DNA of 49,735 nt from Hydrotalea flava (GTDB taxonomy: Bacteria; Bacteroidota; Bacteroidia; Chitinophagales; Chitinophagaceae), in contig NZ_LUHG01000044.1 in assembly GCF_001623405.1 (NCBI RefSeq), positions 1 to 49,735 on the forward strand, written 5' to 3'. Of this stretch, positions 34,228 to 42,673 are shown piece by piece. The translations under genes and the position numbers were made by a program. The notes beneath the pieces were generated by a model. The model saw only the letters and a program-made list of their open reading frames with translations. It was not told the origin of the DNA and made no database searches. Each line of letters begins with the position of its first letter. Position 1 is the stretch's first letter.

Positions 34228-34941
34228 CTATTCATTGGGCGCAAGGTACAATTTTCCTTTGAAAGGATCAATGCCCTGTAAGGTTCCTGATACCTGTAGC
34301 GGAATAAAGCGCACAAACATATCTTCCGCATACCAGTTTTCCTTTCTTGTTTTTACAATTACTGCTTTATGAAAGGGTTGTGTATAGGCAAAAGCACGCA
34401 TTTGAGCTTTTGTTTGCCATACACTCAAAGTTGCCCCTCTAAACCAGGGCATTTCGCCAATTCCTACCGATGTAATGAAACCATCTGCCTGTTTCATTTC
34501 TGCAGAAACGGCATCTACATGTTGCCAAAATCTTTTTACTTTTTTGGAATGAATGGTGGCTCGGGTTAGTATGGCAATAGGCCCCTTATATTCGGTTTTT
34601 GGTGGCAGGTTGCCGAAACATAATTTTCCATCCCAAGTGCCATGCCCTTCAATAGGTAGTAGTTTTAAACGAAGTATTTCACAATGAAACAATTGCCACC
34701 ACCATTGCAAAAATTTACCGGTATGTTGTACACTTTCCTTTGCAGTTTCTGCAACGGTTAACACGGCCCATTGACGCCAATCGGGGTGTATATCAAAACT
34801 GCCATTTTTACCACAACCCAATAGTTTATAGAATTGAATATTTCTGTTAAAAACCAATGGTAGTCTAAAAATTGCCATGGAGAGCATTCCAAAAAATTCC
34901 AAATATTTTGGGTATCTTACAATATGTACATAACAAATCAT
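34228..34941 (-). CDS. CrtA-like (spheroidene monooxygenase-like) protein
   Basis: A 237-residue protein with strong resemblance to spheroidene monooxygenase CrtA: ILTRATIHSKKVKRFWQHVD, GFITSVGIGEMPWFRGATLS, VWQTKAQMRAFAY and ENWYAEDMFVRF are the CrtA/DUF3291-type blocks. CrtA is a heme-dependent enzyme adding a keto group to acyclic carotenoids. No other carotenoid gene is in the window, so the substrate may differ. The frame starts at 34941 with no obvious ribosome-binding site; Met19 or Met22 could be used. The gene is divergent from hutI; 34048-34227 behind it holds no gene. Confidence 0.72.
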   Translation of the reverse strand: MICYVHIVRYPKYLEFFGMLSMAIFRLPLVFNRNIQFYKLLGCGKNGSFDIHPDWRQWAVLTVAETAKESVQHTGKFLQWWWQLFHCEILRLKLLPIEGHGTWDGKLCFGNLPPKTEYKGPIAILTRATIHSKKVKRFWQHVDAVSAEMKQADGFITSVGIGEMPWFRGATLSVWQTKAQMRAFAYTQPFHKAVIVKTRKENWYAEDMFVRFIPLQVSGTLQGIDPFKGKLYLAPNE

Positions 34942-35028
34942 ATTTTTAGCCGGTTACAGTGCAATATAAATGTAACATTATTTAAATTAGAATTGTTTAA
35001 CCTGCCAGGTGCATAAATATTTACCGAC

Positions 35029-36261
35029 ATGCATTTACTAATTACCAACATACATCAGTTACTCAATGTTCGGGAACAAAACCAATTACTCAGAGGAAAA
35101 GCAATGGCTGATTTACCGATGATTGAAAATGCTTTTTTGGTAATTCATAAAGGCAGAATTGAAGCTTATGGTAGTATGGATGCATTACCTGAAAAAACGT
35201 ATGATGCAGTTTATGATGCAGGTGGTGCAACTGTTTTACCTACTTGGTGCGATAGTCACACCCATTTGGTATTTGCAATAAGTAGGGATCAGGAATTTGT
35301 TGACAAATTAAATGGTTTGAGTTACGCAGATATAGCAGCCAAAGGGGGTGGTATCTTAAATTCTGCAGCTGCTTTACATACCACACCTGAATCGGTTTTG
35401 TATGAAAGTGCCATCTTGCGTTTGCAGGAATTGATACATTTAGGAACAGGTGCTATTGAAATAAAAAGTGGGTATGGATTAACAGTTGCCGATGAATTAA
35501 AAATGTTACGGGTAATACAGCGGTTAAAAGCAGCAGTAAACATACCGGTGAAAGCCACTTTTTTAGGGGCACATGCTATTCCGGCTGCGTATCGGGAAAA
35601 TAAACAGGGTTATATTCAACTCATTATTCAGGAAATGCTACCCAAAATTGCCGATGAGCAATTGGCCGATTATATGGATGTTTTTTGCGAACAAAACTTT
35701 TTTAGTGTTGCTGATACCGAAATAATTTTAGAAGCTGCCTACAAATTTGGCTTACCTGCTAAATTACACGCCAATCAACTTGCTGTAAGCGGAGGGGTTG
35801 AAGTAGGAGTGAAGCACAAAGCCATTTCCGTTGATCATTTAGAAGCCATGAATGAAAAATCAATACATGCATTGGCAACCTCAAATACCATTGGTACCAT
35901 ACTACCTACTGCAGCTTTTTTTCTCCGAATGCAATATGCGCCAGTACGTAAAATGTTACAGAAAAATTGTGCGTTGGCATTGGCATCCGATTATAATCCC
36001 GGTTCATCGCCCAGTGGTAATATGAATTTTGTAGTGTCATTAGCCTGCATACAAAATGAATTTTTACCTGAAGAAGCTATTAATGCTGCAACAATAAATG
36101 GTGCATTTGCTATGGGAATAGAAAAAGAGGTAGGGAGTATTACTATTGGTAAAAAAGCAAACCTTATCTTCACTAAACCCATACCGTCAGTTGCTTATTT
36201 ACCTTACCATTTTGGAATGCATTTAATTGACAAGGTGATGATAGAGGGAAATTGGATATAA
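35029..36261 (+). CDS. hutI: Imidazolonepropionase
   Basis: A 410-residue amidohydrolase of histidine degradation that opens imidazolone-5-propionate to N-formimino-glutamate. Metal-binding His77 and His79 in DSHTHLVFA (75-83), GAIEIKSGYGL, FLGAHAIPAAY and ALASDYNPGSSP with the conserved Asp support HutI. C-terminal NMNFVVSLACIQNEFLPEEAI and KKANLIF fit the metal-dependent hydrolase end. HutH and HutU are not in the window, but hutG lies 2.3 kb downstream, after the antiporter gene. It may form a unit with the antiporter and hutG, although a hairpin lies behind it at 36293-36329. Confidence 0.93.
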   Translation: MHLLITNIHQLLNVREQNQLLRGKAMADLPMIENAFLVIHKGRIEAYGSMDALPEKTYDAVYDAGGATVLPTWCDSHTHLVFAISRDQEFVDKLNGLSYADIAAKGGGILNSAAALHTTPESVLYESAILRLQELIHLGTGAIEIKSGYGLTVADELKMLRVIQRLKAAVNIPVKATFLGAHAIPAAYRENKQGYIQLIIQEMLPKIADEQLADYMDVFCEQNFFSVADTEIILEAAYKFGLPAKLHANQLAVSGGVEVGVKHKAISVDHLEAMNEKSIHALATSNTIGTILPTAAFFLRMQYAPVRKMLQKNCALALASDYNPGSSPSGNMNFVVSLACIQNEFLPEEAINAATINGAFAMGIEKEVGSITIGKKANLIFTKPIPSVAYLPYHFGMHLIDKVMIEGNWI

Positions 36262-36292
36262 TTAACTAATTTAATTGTTTAAGAGTTAAATT

Positions 36293-36329
36293 GTAACTGA
36301 AAAATATTTTTTTTAGTTTTTTCAGTTAC
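36293..36329. repeat. Perfect 12-bp inverted repeat between hutI and the antiporter
   Basis: GTAACTGAAAAA (36293-36304) is the exact reverse complement of TTTTTCAGTTAC (36318-36329) with a 13-base T-rich spacer. It could terminate hutI transcription or serve as an operator for the antiporter gene; no T-run follows the stem, so a classic terminator is uncertain. Confidence 0.55.
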
Positions 36330-36377
36330 ATTGCCATATCTTAATTTAATATAAACTTATGGTTTAATTTTTATTTT

Positions 36378-38531
36378 ATGAACTATTTTTTCAAACATTT
36401 TATTCATGAATTTCAACTACCGTTAAAAAATCCTGTGTTGATATTTTCATTAATATTATTTATAATATTATTATCGCCTATTATTTTAAAAAAATTAAAC
36501 ATACCCGGAATTATAGGTTTAATTATTTCAGGAGTTATTATTGGGCCACATGGTTTTAATCTACTTGAAAAAAATTCGGCTATTGATTTATTTTCAACCA
36601 TCGGCTTACTATACATTATGTTTATAGCAGGATTGGAATTAGATATTAATGAGTTTAAGGCCAATAAAAATAAAAGTTTCCTGTTTGGTTTTTTAACATT
36701 TATCATCCCATTGGGTATTGGTTTTCCGGTATGTCATTACTTATTGGGATACGATGTAAATGCCAGCTTTTTAACTGCGAGCATGTTTTCTACACATACT
36801 TTGGTAGCATACCCTATTGTCAGCAAATTAGGAATTGCTAAAAATCAGGCGGTAGCTATTACCGTGGGGGCAACGGTATTAACAGATACTGCAGTGCTGA
36901 TTATTTTAGCCATTATTATGGGTAATCATGCAGGAACATTAAACTCCGATTTTTGGATACGGTTGCTGGTATCGCTCTCTATTTTTTCAGCCATCATGTT
37001 TTTATTGGTTCCACGAATTGCCAAATGGTTTTTCAGAGAATTAGAAAGTGAACGCCATTCACATTATATATTTGTTTTGGCTGTAGTTTTTTTTGCTGCC
37101 TTTCTGGCTGAAGTAGCCGGTGTAGAGCCCATTATTGGTGCATTTGTTGCAGGCTTAGCACTCAATAAACTCATTCCTCATTCATCAGCCTTAATGAACC
37201 GGATTGAATTTATGGGTAATTCGCTGTTTATTCCTTTTTTCCTGATTTCCGTGGGAATGATTGTTGATGTCAGTGTAATTACGCATGGACCAGCTGCTTT
37301 AATTGTTGCAGGTACTTTAATTGCAGTGGCATTATCTGGCAAGTGGCTTGCAGCCTGGCTTACACAACTATTTTTAAAGTACTCAAAAGCGCAGCGCCAA
37401 CTTATTTTTGGTTTAAGCAGCTCACATGCTGCTGCCACTTTGGCTATTATTTTGGTAGGTTTTAGAGCTAATATTATTGATGAAAATATTTTAAATGGTA
37501 CCATTATTCTGATTTTAGTGACTTGTGTTTTTTCTTCTTTTGCAACTGAAAAAGCTTCCAAAAAAATATTGCTGAATAAGGAAAAAAATGAAATTGATAT
37601 CTTAGAATCGAGTGTAATGAACAGTGAACAAATTTTAATACCTACTGCAAATGTTGAAACAGTTGATAAAATATTGGATTTGGCTATTTTAATTAAAGAC
37701 AAAAAATCAGCTAATCCCGTTACTATTTTAACAGTTGTTCCTAATGATGAAACTGCAGAAAAAAATATTATATTATCGAAAAATAAATTAGAAGAATATA
37801 AACAACAGGCATCTGCTACTGAAAATAAGGTGAATACCGTTACTACCATTGATCATAATGTTTCCAGCGGTATTTCAAGAATTACCCGCGAAATATTGGC
37901 TGATTATATTTTATTAGGCTGGCCTCATAAAAATGGAATTTTGGAAAACCTGATTAGCGATAAATTTGAAAATATATTAACAAAAGTTAATAAAAATATT
38001 TTCATTACCCATTTATCGAAACCATTTGTTTATAATAAGCGTATTGTTGTAATTATACCGGCTCTTGCCGAACTGGAAACAGGCTTTAATGCCTGGTTAA
38101 AGAAATTAATTTATCTGTCGCAGGAACTCTCAATCCCTGTTTTAATATTTGGAAGCAACAAAACCTATTCAGCCATTCAACAATTTTGTACCCACAATAA
38201 AATTAATTTTGTTCCTTCTTTCAAAGAATTTTCAAATTGGGAAGATTTCCTAATTTTATCAAGAAATATTGTAAAAACCGATTTGTTGTTTTTTGTGTCT
38301 TCCCGAAAGGGGACAATGTCTTATAATAGCTTTCTCGAAAACATTCCCTATAAATTGGAAAAATATTTCGATGAGAATAATAAAATTATTATTTATCCGG
38401 AGCAAAATAATGCACATCAGGAAAATGAATATGATGGCATTCCATTAGCGCCCATAGCAAAAGGAATTGAATCCTCCATCGAAAAGGGAATTGACCTGAT
38501 TTTTAAAAAGAAAAAAGATGGAGATAGATAA
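36378..38531 (+). CDS. CPA2-type cation:proton antiporter with C-terminal universal-stress-like domains
   Basis: A 717-residue membrane protein. Residues 20-400 form a Na+/H+ exchanger domain with about 12 spans; LNIPGIIGLIISGVIIGPHG, GLLYIMFIAGLELDIN and GATVLTDTAVLIILA are typical CPA2 blocks (TDTAV with conserved Asp), and the LAEVAGVEPIIGAFVAGLALN block follows. Residues 415-710 contain two Usp-like alpha/beta segments (VTILTVVP, then RIVVIIPALAELETGF), as in other Bacteroidota KefB-like proteins, instead of TrkA-N. Likely K+ or Na+/H+ homeostasis. The gene is noticeably AT-rich compared with hutI and hutG on either side. Confidence 0.85.
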   Translation: MNYFFKHFIHEFQLPLKNPVLIFSLILFIILLSPIILKKLNIPGIIGLIISGVIIGPHGFNLLEKNSAIDLFSTIGLLYIMFIAGLELDINEFKANKNKSFLFGFLTFIIPLGIGFPVCHYLLGYDVNASFLTASMFSTHTLVAYPIVSKLGIAKNQAVAITVGATVLTDTAVLIILAIIMGNHAGTLNSDFWIRLLVSLSIFSAIMFLLVPRIAKWFFRELESERHSHYIFVLAVVFFAAFLAEVAGVEPIIGAFVAGLALNKLIPHSSALMNRIEFMGNSLFIPFFLISVGMIVDVSVITHGPAALIVAGTLIAVALSGKWLAAWLTQLFLKYSKAQRQLIFGLSSSHAAATLAIILVGFRANIIDENILNGTIILILVTCVFSSFATEKASKKILLNKEKNEIDILESSVMNSEQILIPTANVETVDKILDLAILIKDKKSANPVTILTVVPNDETAEKNIILSKNKLEEYKQQASATENKVNTVTTIDHNVSSGISRITREILADYILLGWPHKNGILENLISDKFENILTKVNKNIFITHLSKPFVYNKRIVVIIPALAELETGFNAWLKKLIYLSQELSIPVLIFGSNKTYSAIQQFCTHNKINFVPSFKEFSNWEDFLILSRNIVKTDLLFFVSSRKGTMSYNSFLENIPYKLEKYFDENNKIIIYPEQNNAHQENEYDGIPLAPIAKGIESSIEKGIDLIFKKKKDGDR

Positions 38532-38570
38532 GCTTCGAATAATTTTATATTATTTATAAACTTTTCAATT

Positions 38571-39626
38571 ATGCCCTATCTGCACCCATTTAAAAAAGAA
38601 GACATTTTATCGTTGGTTCGTATACGCAGGTACGAAACGAAATTAGGGGAGCGGGTGCAGACCATGCATCAGGTGCAGCAATTTAGAGAAAGTATGATGG
38701 AATCGGATGCGGATTTTGTGGTGCTGGGTATTCCGGAAGATATTGGCATAAAGGCCAATGAAGGGATTGGTGGCGCACATACCGCCTGGTCAGCATTTTT
38801 GCAAACTTTTCTCAACATTCAAAGCAACGATTTTTTAGATGGCCGGGAAATTTTGATAGCCGGTTATTTCGACTTTAACTCTTTGCAGGATATTATTGAA
38901 ATGAATGCCTATAATCATGAAGAAAAAATAGAAGCCTACCGACATGCAGTAAATACCATTGATGATGCTGTAGAACAGATGATTCATGAAATAACCCAGC
39001 AAAAAAAAATTCCCATTATTATAGGCGGTGGCCATAACAATGCCTACCCCTGTATTAAAGGTGCTGCAAAAGGCTGGTACAAAGCGGGTGTGATTGATTT
39101 GCCGCAGATAAATGTAATTAATTTAGATGCACATGCCGATTACCGTGCCATGGAAGGAAGGCATAGTGGCAATGCTTTCCGCTATGCGGAAGAAGATGGT
39201 TATTTGGAAAAATATTGTATTCTGGGCCTTCACGAAAATTATATTGCACAAAACATCTGGATGGATATTGTGAACAATCCTTTTATTGATTGCATTACTT
39301 ATGAAGATATTTTTCTGCACGAAAAACGTAGTTTTCAACAGGCAATGGCACATGCTGCCGGTTTTACGGAAGGAGGTTTATGTGGCATTGAATTAGATGT
39401 GGATGCTATTGAGAATATATTGAGTAGTGCCGGCAGCCCAACAGGTATTGGTGTTATCCATGCTCGGCAATATGTTAATTTTATGGCCTGGAATACTCGT
39501 CCTGCTTATTTACATATCTGCGAAGCTGCTACCACACTGGAAGATGGCCGTCAGAATATTGCTTCCGGAAAATTAATCAGTTATCTGGTGTCCGACTTTA
39601 TTAAGGCCATGCTGGCTCAACTGTGA
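38571..39626 (+). CDS. hutG: Formimidoylglutamase (arginase family)
   Basis: A 351-residue arginase-fold enzyme that hydrolyses N-formimino-glutamate to glutamate and formamide, the last histidine-degradation step. The Mn ligands are His155 (GGGHNNAYP), Asp186, His188, Asp190 (NLDAHADYR) and Asp276, Asp278 (ELDVDAIE). Met-start and length are normal. FormGlu rather than arginine as substrate is inferred from hutI and from the arginase-type sequence ending in HICEAATTLEDGR, shared by bacterial HutG. It is 40 bases after the antiporter. Confidence 0.85.
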   Translation: MPYLHPFKKEDILSLVRIRRYETKLGERVQTMHQVQQFRESMMESDADFVVLGIPEDIGIKANEGIGGAHTAWSAFLQTFLNIQSNDFLDGREILIAGYFDFNSLQDIIEMNAYNHEEKIEAYRHAVNTIDDAVEQMIHEITQQKKIPIIIGGGHNNAYPCIKGAAKGWYKAGVIDLPQINVINLDAHADYRAMEGRHSGNAFRYAEEDGYLEKYCILGLHENYIAQNIWMDIVNNPFIDCITYEDIFLHEKRSFQQAMAHAAGFTEGGLCGIELDVDAIENILSSAGSPTGIGVIHARQYVNFMAWNTRPAYLHICEAATTLEDGRQNIASGKLISYLVSDFIKAMLAQL

Positions 39627-39641
39627 GTAAAAAAAATAACA

Positions 39642-39963
39642 ATGTTTATAAAAAGTAGACATACCAATAACGATACCGTTTTTTATACCTACTCCCAATC
39701 CGGATTTGATAGTTTACTCAATGCCATTAGTGAATATCAGGCAGCTTTTGATAATGTAAAAGCTGCAAGGGGAGAGGGCTATGTTTATTATTTTCAGAAA
39801 AAACAGCTCTGCAGAAGCAAAAGTTGTATTTGCAAAATTATCTGATATTACCAAAGCAACTTATCCGGTAGTTACCATGCAATTACAAAAAAATACCAAC
39901 ATTTCCCCGCTTTCAAAACAACAATATAAAATTGTGCTTGAGTTTGTAATGCCAGACCATTAA
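39642..39963 (+). pseudogene. Small unknown gene with a one-base frameshift
   Basis: The frame from 39642 reads MFIKSRHTNNDTVFYTYSQS and continues with GFDSLLNAISEYQAAFDNVKAARGEGYVYYFQKK, then ends at 39845 in an unlikely cysteine-rich tail. A second frame reads NSSAEAKVVFAKLSDITKAT, YPVVTMQLQKNTNISP and YKIVLEFVMPDH to a stop at 39963. The two meet at a run of six A (39798-39803); with five A they would make one 106-residue protein. The composition of both halves is protein-like. Function is unknown. The second half overlaps the ABC-F gene by 4 bases tail to tail. Confidence 0.55.
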
Positions 39964-41900
39964 CCCTCTAATTCCATCAATTTTTCAAATAAAATTTCAT
40001 ATTGCTGCTGAGCGGCATCCCATTCTTTTTGAATCGCAGCATAGGCTTTTTCAAATTCAGAAAATTTTGCAGGATCCTTGTACAAATCGGGGTGTACCAA
40101 TGATATTTCCAAAGCTGATTTTTTCTCGTTCAGTGTTTCTAATAAAGCCTCTGTTTGTTGAAATTTTCTTTTTACCTGTGCTAATTCCTTTTTTTGTTGT
40201 TTTTCGAGTTGATTGAATGGGATGTTATTTTTTTGAAAAGCTACTTCCTTAACCGGCTGAGGTGTTGCCGCTTTTCCTTCTTTTTTGGAAGAATTTTGCT
40301 TCGCCATTCTTTCATTCCATTCTATCCATTCCTGATAAGTTCCTTTAAATTCTTTAATCTGATAGTCAACAATTTCCCAAATTTTATTGGCTGTTTTTGA
40401 AATAAAAAATCGGTCGTGACTAACTAATAAATAACTGCCTTCATAATTATTGAGTGCCTCGGCCAATAGTTCAACAGAATGCATATCTAAGTGGTTGGTA
40501 GGTTCATCCAGTAATAAAAAATTACTTCGGCTTACAATTACTTTGGCCAAAGCAACACGAGCTTTTTCACCTCCGCTGAGTAATCTGATTTTTTTATCGC
40601 TGTCATCCCCGCTGAATAAAAAACAACCTAACAAGGTGCGCAGCTCCAATTCATTTTTGTTGCTGCCACATTCTTTCATTTCATCCAGAATTGAATTGTT
40701 GAGGTTTAAGGCCTCTAATTGGTGTTGCGCATAAAAGCTTTCCTCAACATTATGGCCCCAATTGCGCAATCCCTCAAATGTTTCGGTACCGGCAACAATT
40801 CTTAACAAAGTAGATTTTCCTTTACCATTGGCACCAATCAGTGCTATTTTATCACCTCGGTTTATTTCTGCCTGTGCATTTTGTAAGATTGTAGTAGCTC
40901 CAAATTTTTTTTGTATATCTTTTAATTCGCATATTATTTTGCCAGGTTGCTTATCCACCTGGAAATTGATTTTAATGTTCGGGCGTTCAAGTGTAACGTT
41001 TTCAATTCTGTCAATTTTATCTAACCGTTTTATGGCACTTTGTGCTGCGGCCGCTTTTGAAGCTTTTGAACGGAAACGTTCAATGAATCTTTCCTGCTGG
41101 CGTATATAATCCTGCTGGTTTTCATAAGCCTTCTGTTGTAATTCAATACGCAGCTCTTTTTCCTTTTCATAAAAATCAAAATCTCCTACATATACATGCA
41201 ATTGCTGTTGGTATAGTTCCACAATTTTATTCACCATCCTATTCAGAAAAAACTTGTCATGGCTCACAATTACAACACTGCCTTGGTAGTGTTTCAGATA
41301 TTTTTCTAACCATTCAATAGAAGGCAGGTCAAGATGGTTGGTCGGTTCATCTAACAATAGTACATCGGGTTGTTGTAAAATCATTTTGGCCAAAAGTACC
41401 CGCATCCGCCATCCACCACTGAATTCTTTGTAGGGACGGTGCAGATCGGCATTCTGAAAGCCAAGTCCCTGTAATACCTCCTCTGTTCTGTGATGAATGG
41501 TATAACCGCCGGCTACTTCCAGTTCGTGTAACTTATCGGTATATGCCATTAAAAGTGCTTCGTCCTCTTTTGTTTCCAAAATTTTACCCAATTCCGTAAT
41601 TTCTCTTTCTAATTGTTTTACTTTTTCAAAGGCACCCATCGCCACTTCAAGAATGGAATCATTGGTATCAAAACTCAATAAATCCTGATGCAGATAACCA
41701 ATGGTGGTATCTTTCCCTTTTTCAACTGTGCCTTTTGATGGAGTATACTCGCCCACCAAAACCTTTAAAAGGGTAGATTTTCCGGTTCCGTTATACCCAA
41801 TTAATCCAATTCTGTCGCCCGGCTGTATATGCCAGGTAGCATCTGCTACAATTACTCTTGCACCAAATTCAAACGTAACATTTTGTAAACCTATCAACAT
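39960..41900 (-). CDS. ABC-F family ATPase
   Basis: The ATG at 41900 gives a 646-residue soluble protein with two ATPase domains and no membrane spans. Walker A1 is GYNGTGKS and A2 GANGKGKS; the signatures are FSGGWRMRVLLAKM and LSGGEKARVALAKV; each domain has LLLDEPTNHLD. The linker between the domains (about residues 230-330) carries the QEENY-like helical arm, and the C-terminal 90 residues form a coiled coil (QKKELAQVKRKFQQTEALLE). ABC-F proteins act on the ribosome, for example EttA or Uup. Uup-like from the coiled coil. Its stop codon overlaps that of the small gene on the other strand by 4 bases. Confidence 0.9.
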   Translation of the reverse strand: MLIGLQNVTFEFGARVIVADATWHIQPGDRIGLIGYNGTGKSTLLKVLVGEYTPSKGTVEKGKDTTIGYLHQDLLSFDTNDSILEVAMGAFEKVKQLEREITELGKILETKEDEALLMAYTDKLHELEVAGGYTIHHRTEEVLQGLGFQNADLHRPYKEFSGGWRMRVLLAKMILQQPDVLLLDEPTNHLDLPSIEWLEKYLKHYQGSVVIVSHDKFFLNRMVNKIVELYQQQLHVYVGDFDFYEKEKELRIELQQKAYENQQDYIRQQERFIERFRSKASKAAAAQSAIKRLDKIDRIENVTLERPNIKINFQVDKQPGKIICELKDIQKKFGATTILQNAQAEINRGDKIALIGANGKGKSTLLRIVAGTETFEGLRNWGHNVEESFYAQHQLEALNLNNSILDEMKECGSNKNELELRTLLGCFLFSGDDSDKKIRLLSGGEKARVALAKVIVSRSNFLLLDEPTNHLDMHSVELLAEALNNYEGSYLLVSHDRFFISKTANKIWEIVDYQIKEFKGTYQEWIEWNERMAKQNSSKKEGKAATPQPVKEVAFQKNNIPFNQLEKQQKKELAQVKRKFQQTEALLETLNEKKSALEISLVHPDLYKDPAKFSEFEKAYAAIQKEWDAAQQQYEILFEKLMELEG

Positions 41901-42024
41901 TTTTTTTTGTATGTTTTGCTGCAAAGGTAATTGTCTGGTTCGAATGCATGCATGCAATAAATGACATGCATCTAATTATCAATATATTGAAGGTAATCCA
42001 GAACTGATTTGCGCAGGTTTACGT

Positions 42025-42032
42025 AAATTTGA
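42025..42032 (+). promoter_or_regulatory. -7 box before the DUF3347 lipoprotein gene
   Basis: TAAATTTG is an exact TAnnTTTG match, 27 bases before the ATG at 42060. Confidence 0.45.
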
Positions 42033-42059
42033 TGTATTATTCAGTATAAAATTGATGGT

Positions 42060-42647
42060 ATGAAATTATGGCATTGGGGTTTTGTATGTTATTTTGTTGT
42101 AATAGGGTTAGTAGCATGTAATCAAACCGATAAGAAAGTTCCTATTCAGAAAAATACAGATGAGCCACTCATGGTATCGAAACACCAAATAAAATTTGAT
42201 GCTGCATTTTCGGTGTTTCTGCACCAGTATTATCAATTGTCTGACGGATTGTATCATCAACAAATGAATACTGTGAACAAAGCTGCTACCGATATGATGA
42301 CTGCTGCCGATAGTTTACCGTTTCAGTTACTGAAAGCAGATACAGTGATTATTGAAACAGCACAACAAAATGTTGCGAACATAAAGGCAGATTTAGCGGG
42401 TATGGGTGGTGAACAAAATATGCAGGAAAAATTAAAAGGTTTTGCTGCAGTAAGCCAGGCGTTATATGATTTAATTAGAACCGTTCAATACAGTAAAGAA
42501 ACAGTATATCATTTTCATTGTTCTACTGTTTTTAATAATGCTGGATCCGATTGGTTAAGTAATCGTTCTGAAATTCAAAATCCATATTTGCCAAAAGCAA
42601 AAACTGTTTGTGGTAATTTATTGGATTCATTACAATTTAAACCTTAA
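42060..42647 (+). CDS. DUF3347-type lipoprotein
   Basis: A 195-residue lipoprotein: lipobox GLVAC with Cys20 after a hydrophobic signal. The rest is helical; the C-terminal segment VYHFHCSTVFNNAGSDWLSN with EIQNPYLPKAKTVCG matches the DUF3347 end, in which the H-C pair, W-L-S and N-P-Y are conserved. Members often accompany copper-efflux proteins, but no such gene lies beside it. Two Cys residues (HFHC and TVCG) might bind metal; this is inferred. Confidence 0.78.
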   Translation: MKLWHWGFVCYFVVIGLVACNQTDKKVPIQKNTDEPLMVSKHQIKFDAAFSVFLHQYYQLSDGLYHQQMNTVNKAATDMMTAADSLPFQLLKADTVIIETAQQNVANIKADLAGMGGEQNMQEKLKGFAAVSQALYDLIRTVQYSKETVYHFHCSTVFNNAGSDWLSNRSEIQNPYLPKAKTVCGNLLDSLQFKP

Positions 42648-42673
42648 AACAAGCTTGCATTTGCATCATTATT

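Noticed and set aside
39791-39806. Programmed frameshift at the six-A run of the small gene
   Set aside because: The needed shift is +1; the A-run motif favours -1 slippage in another frame. An indel is more likely.
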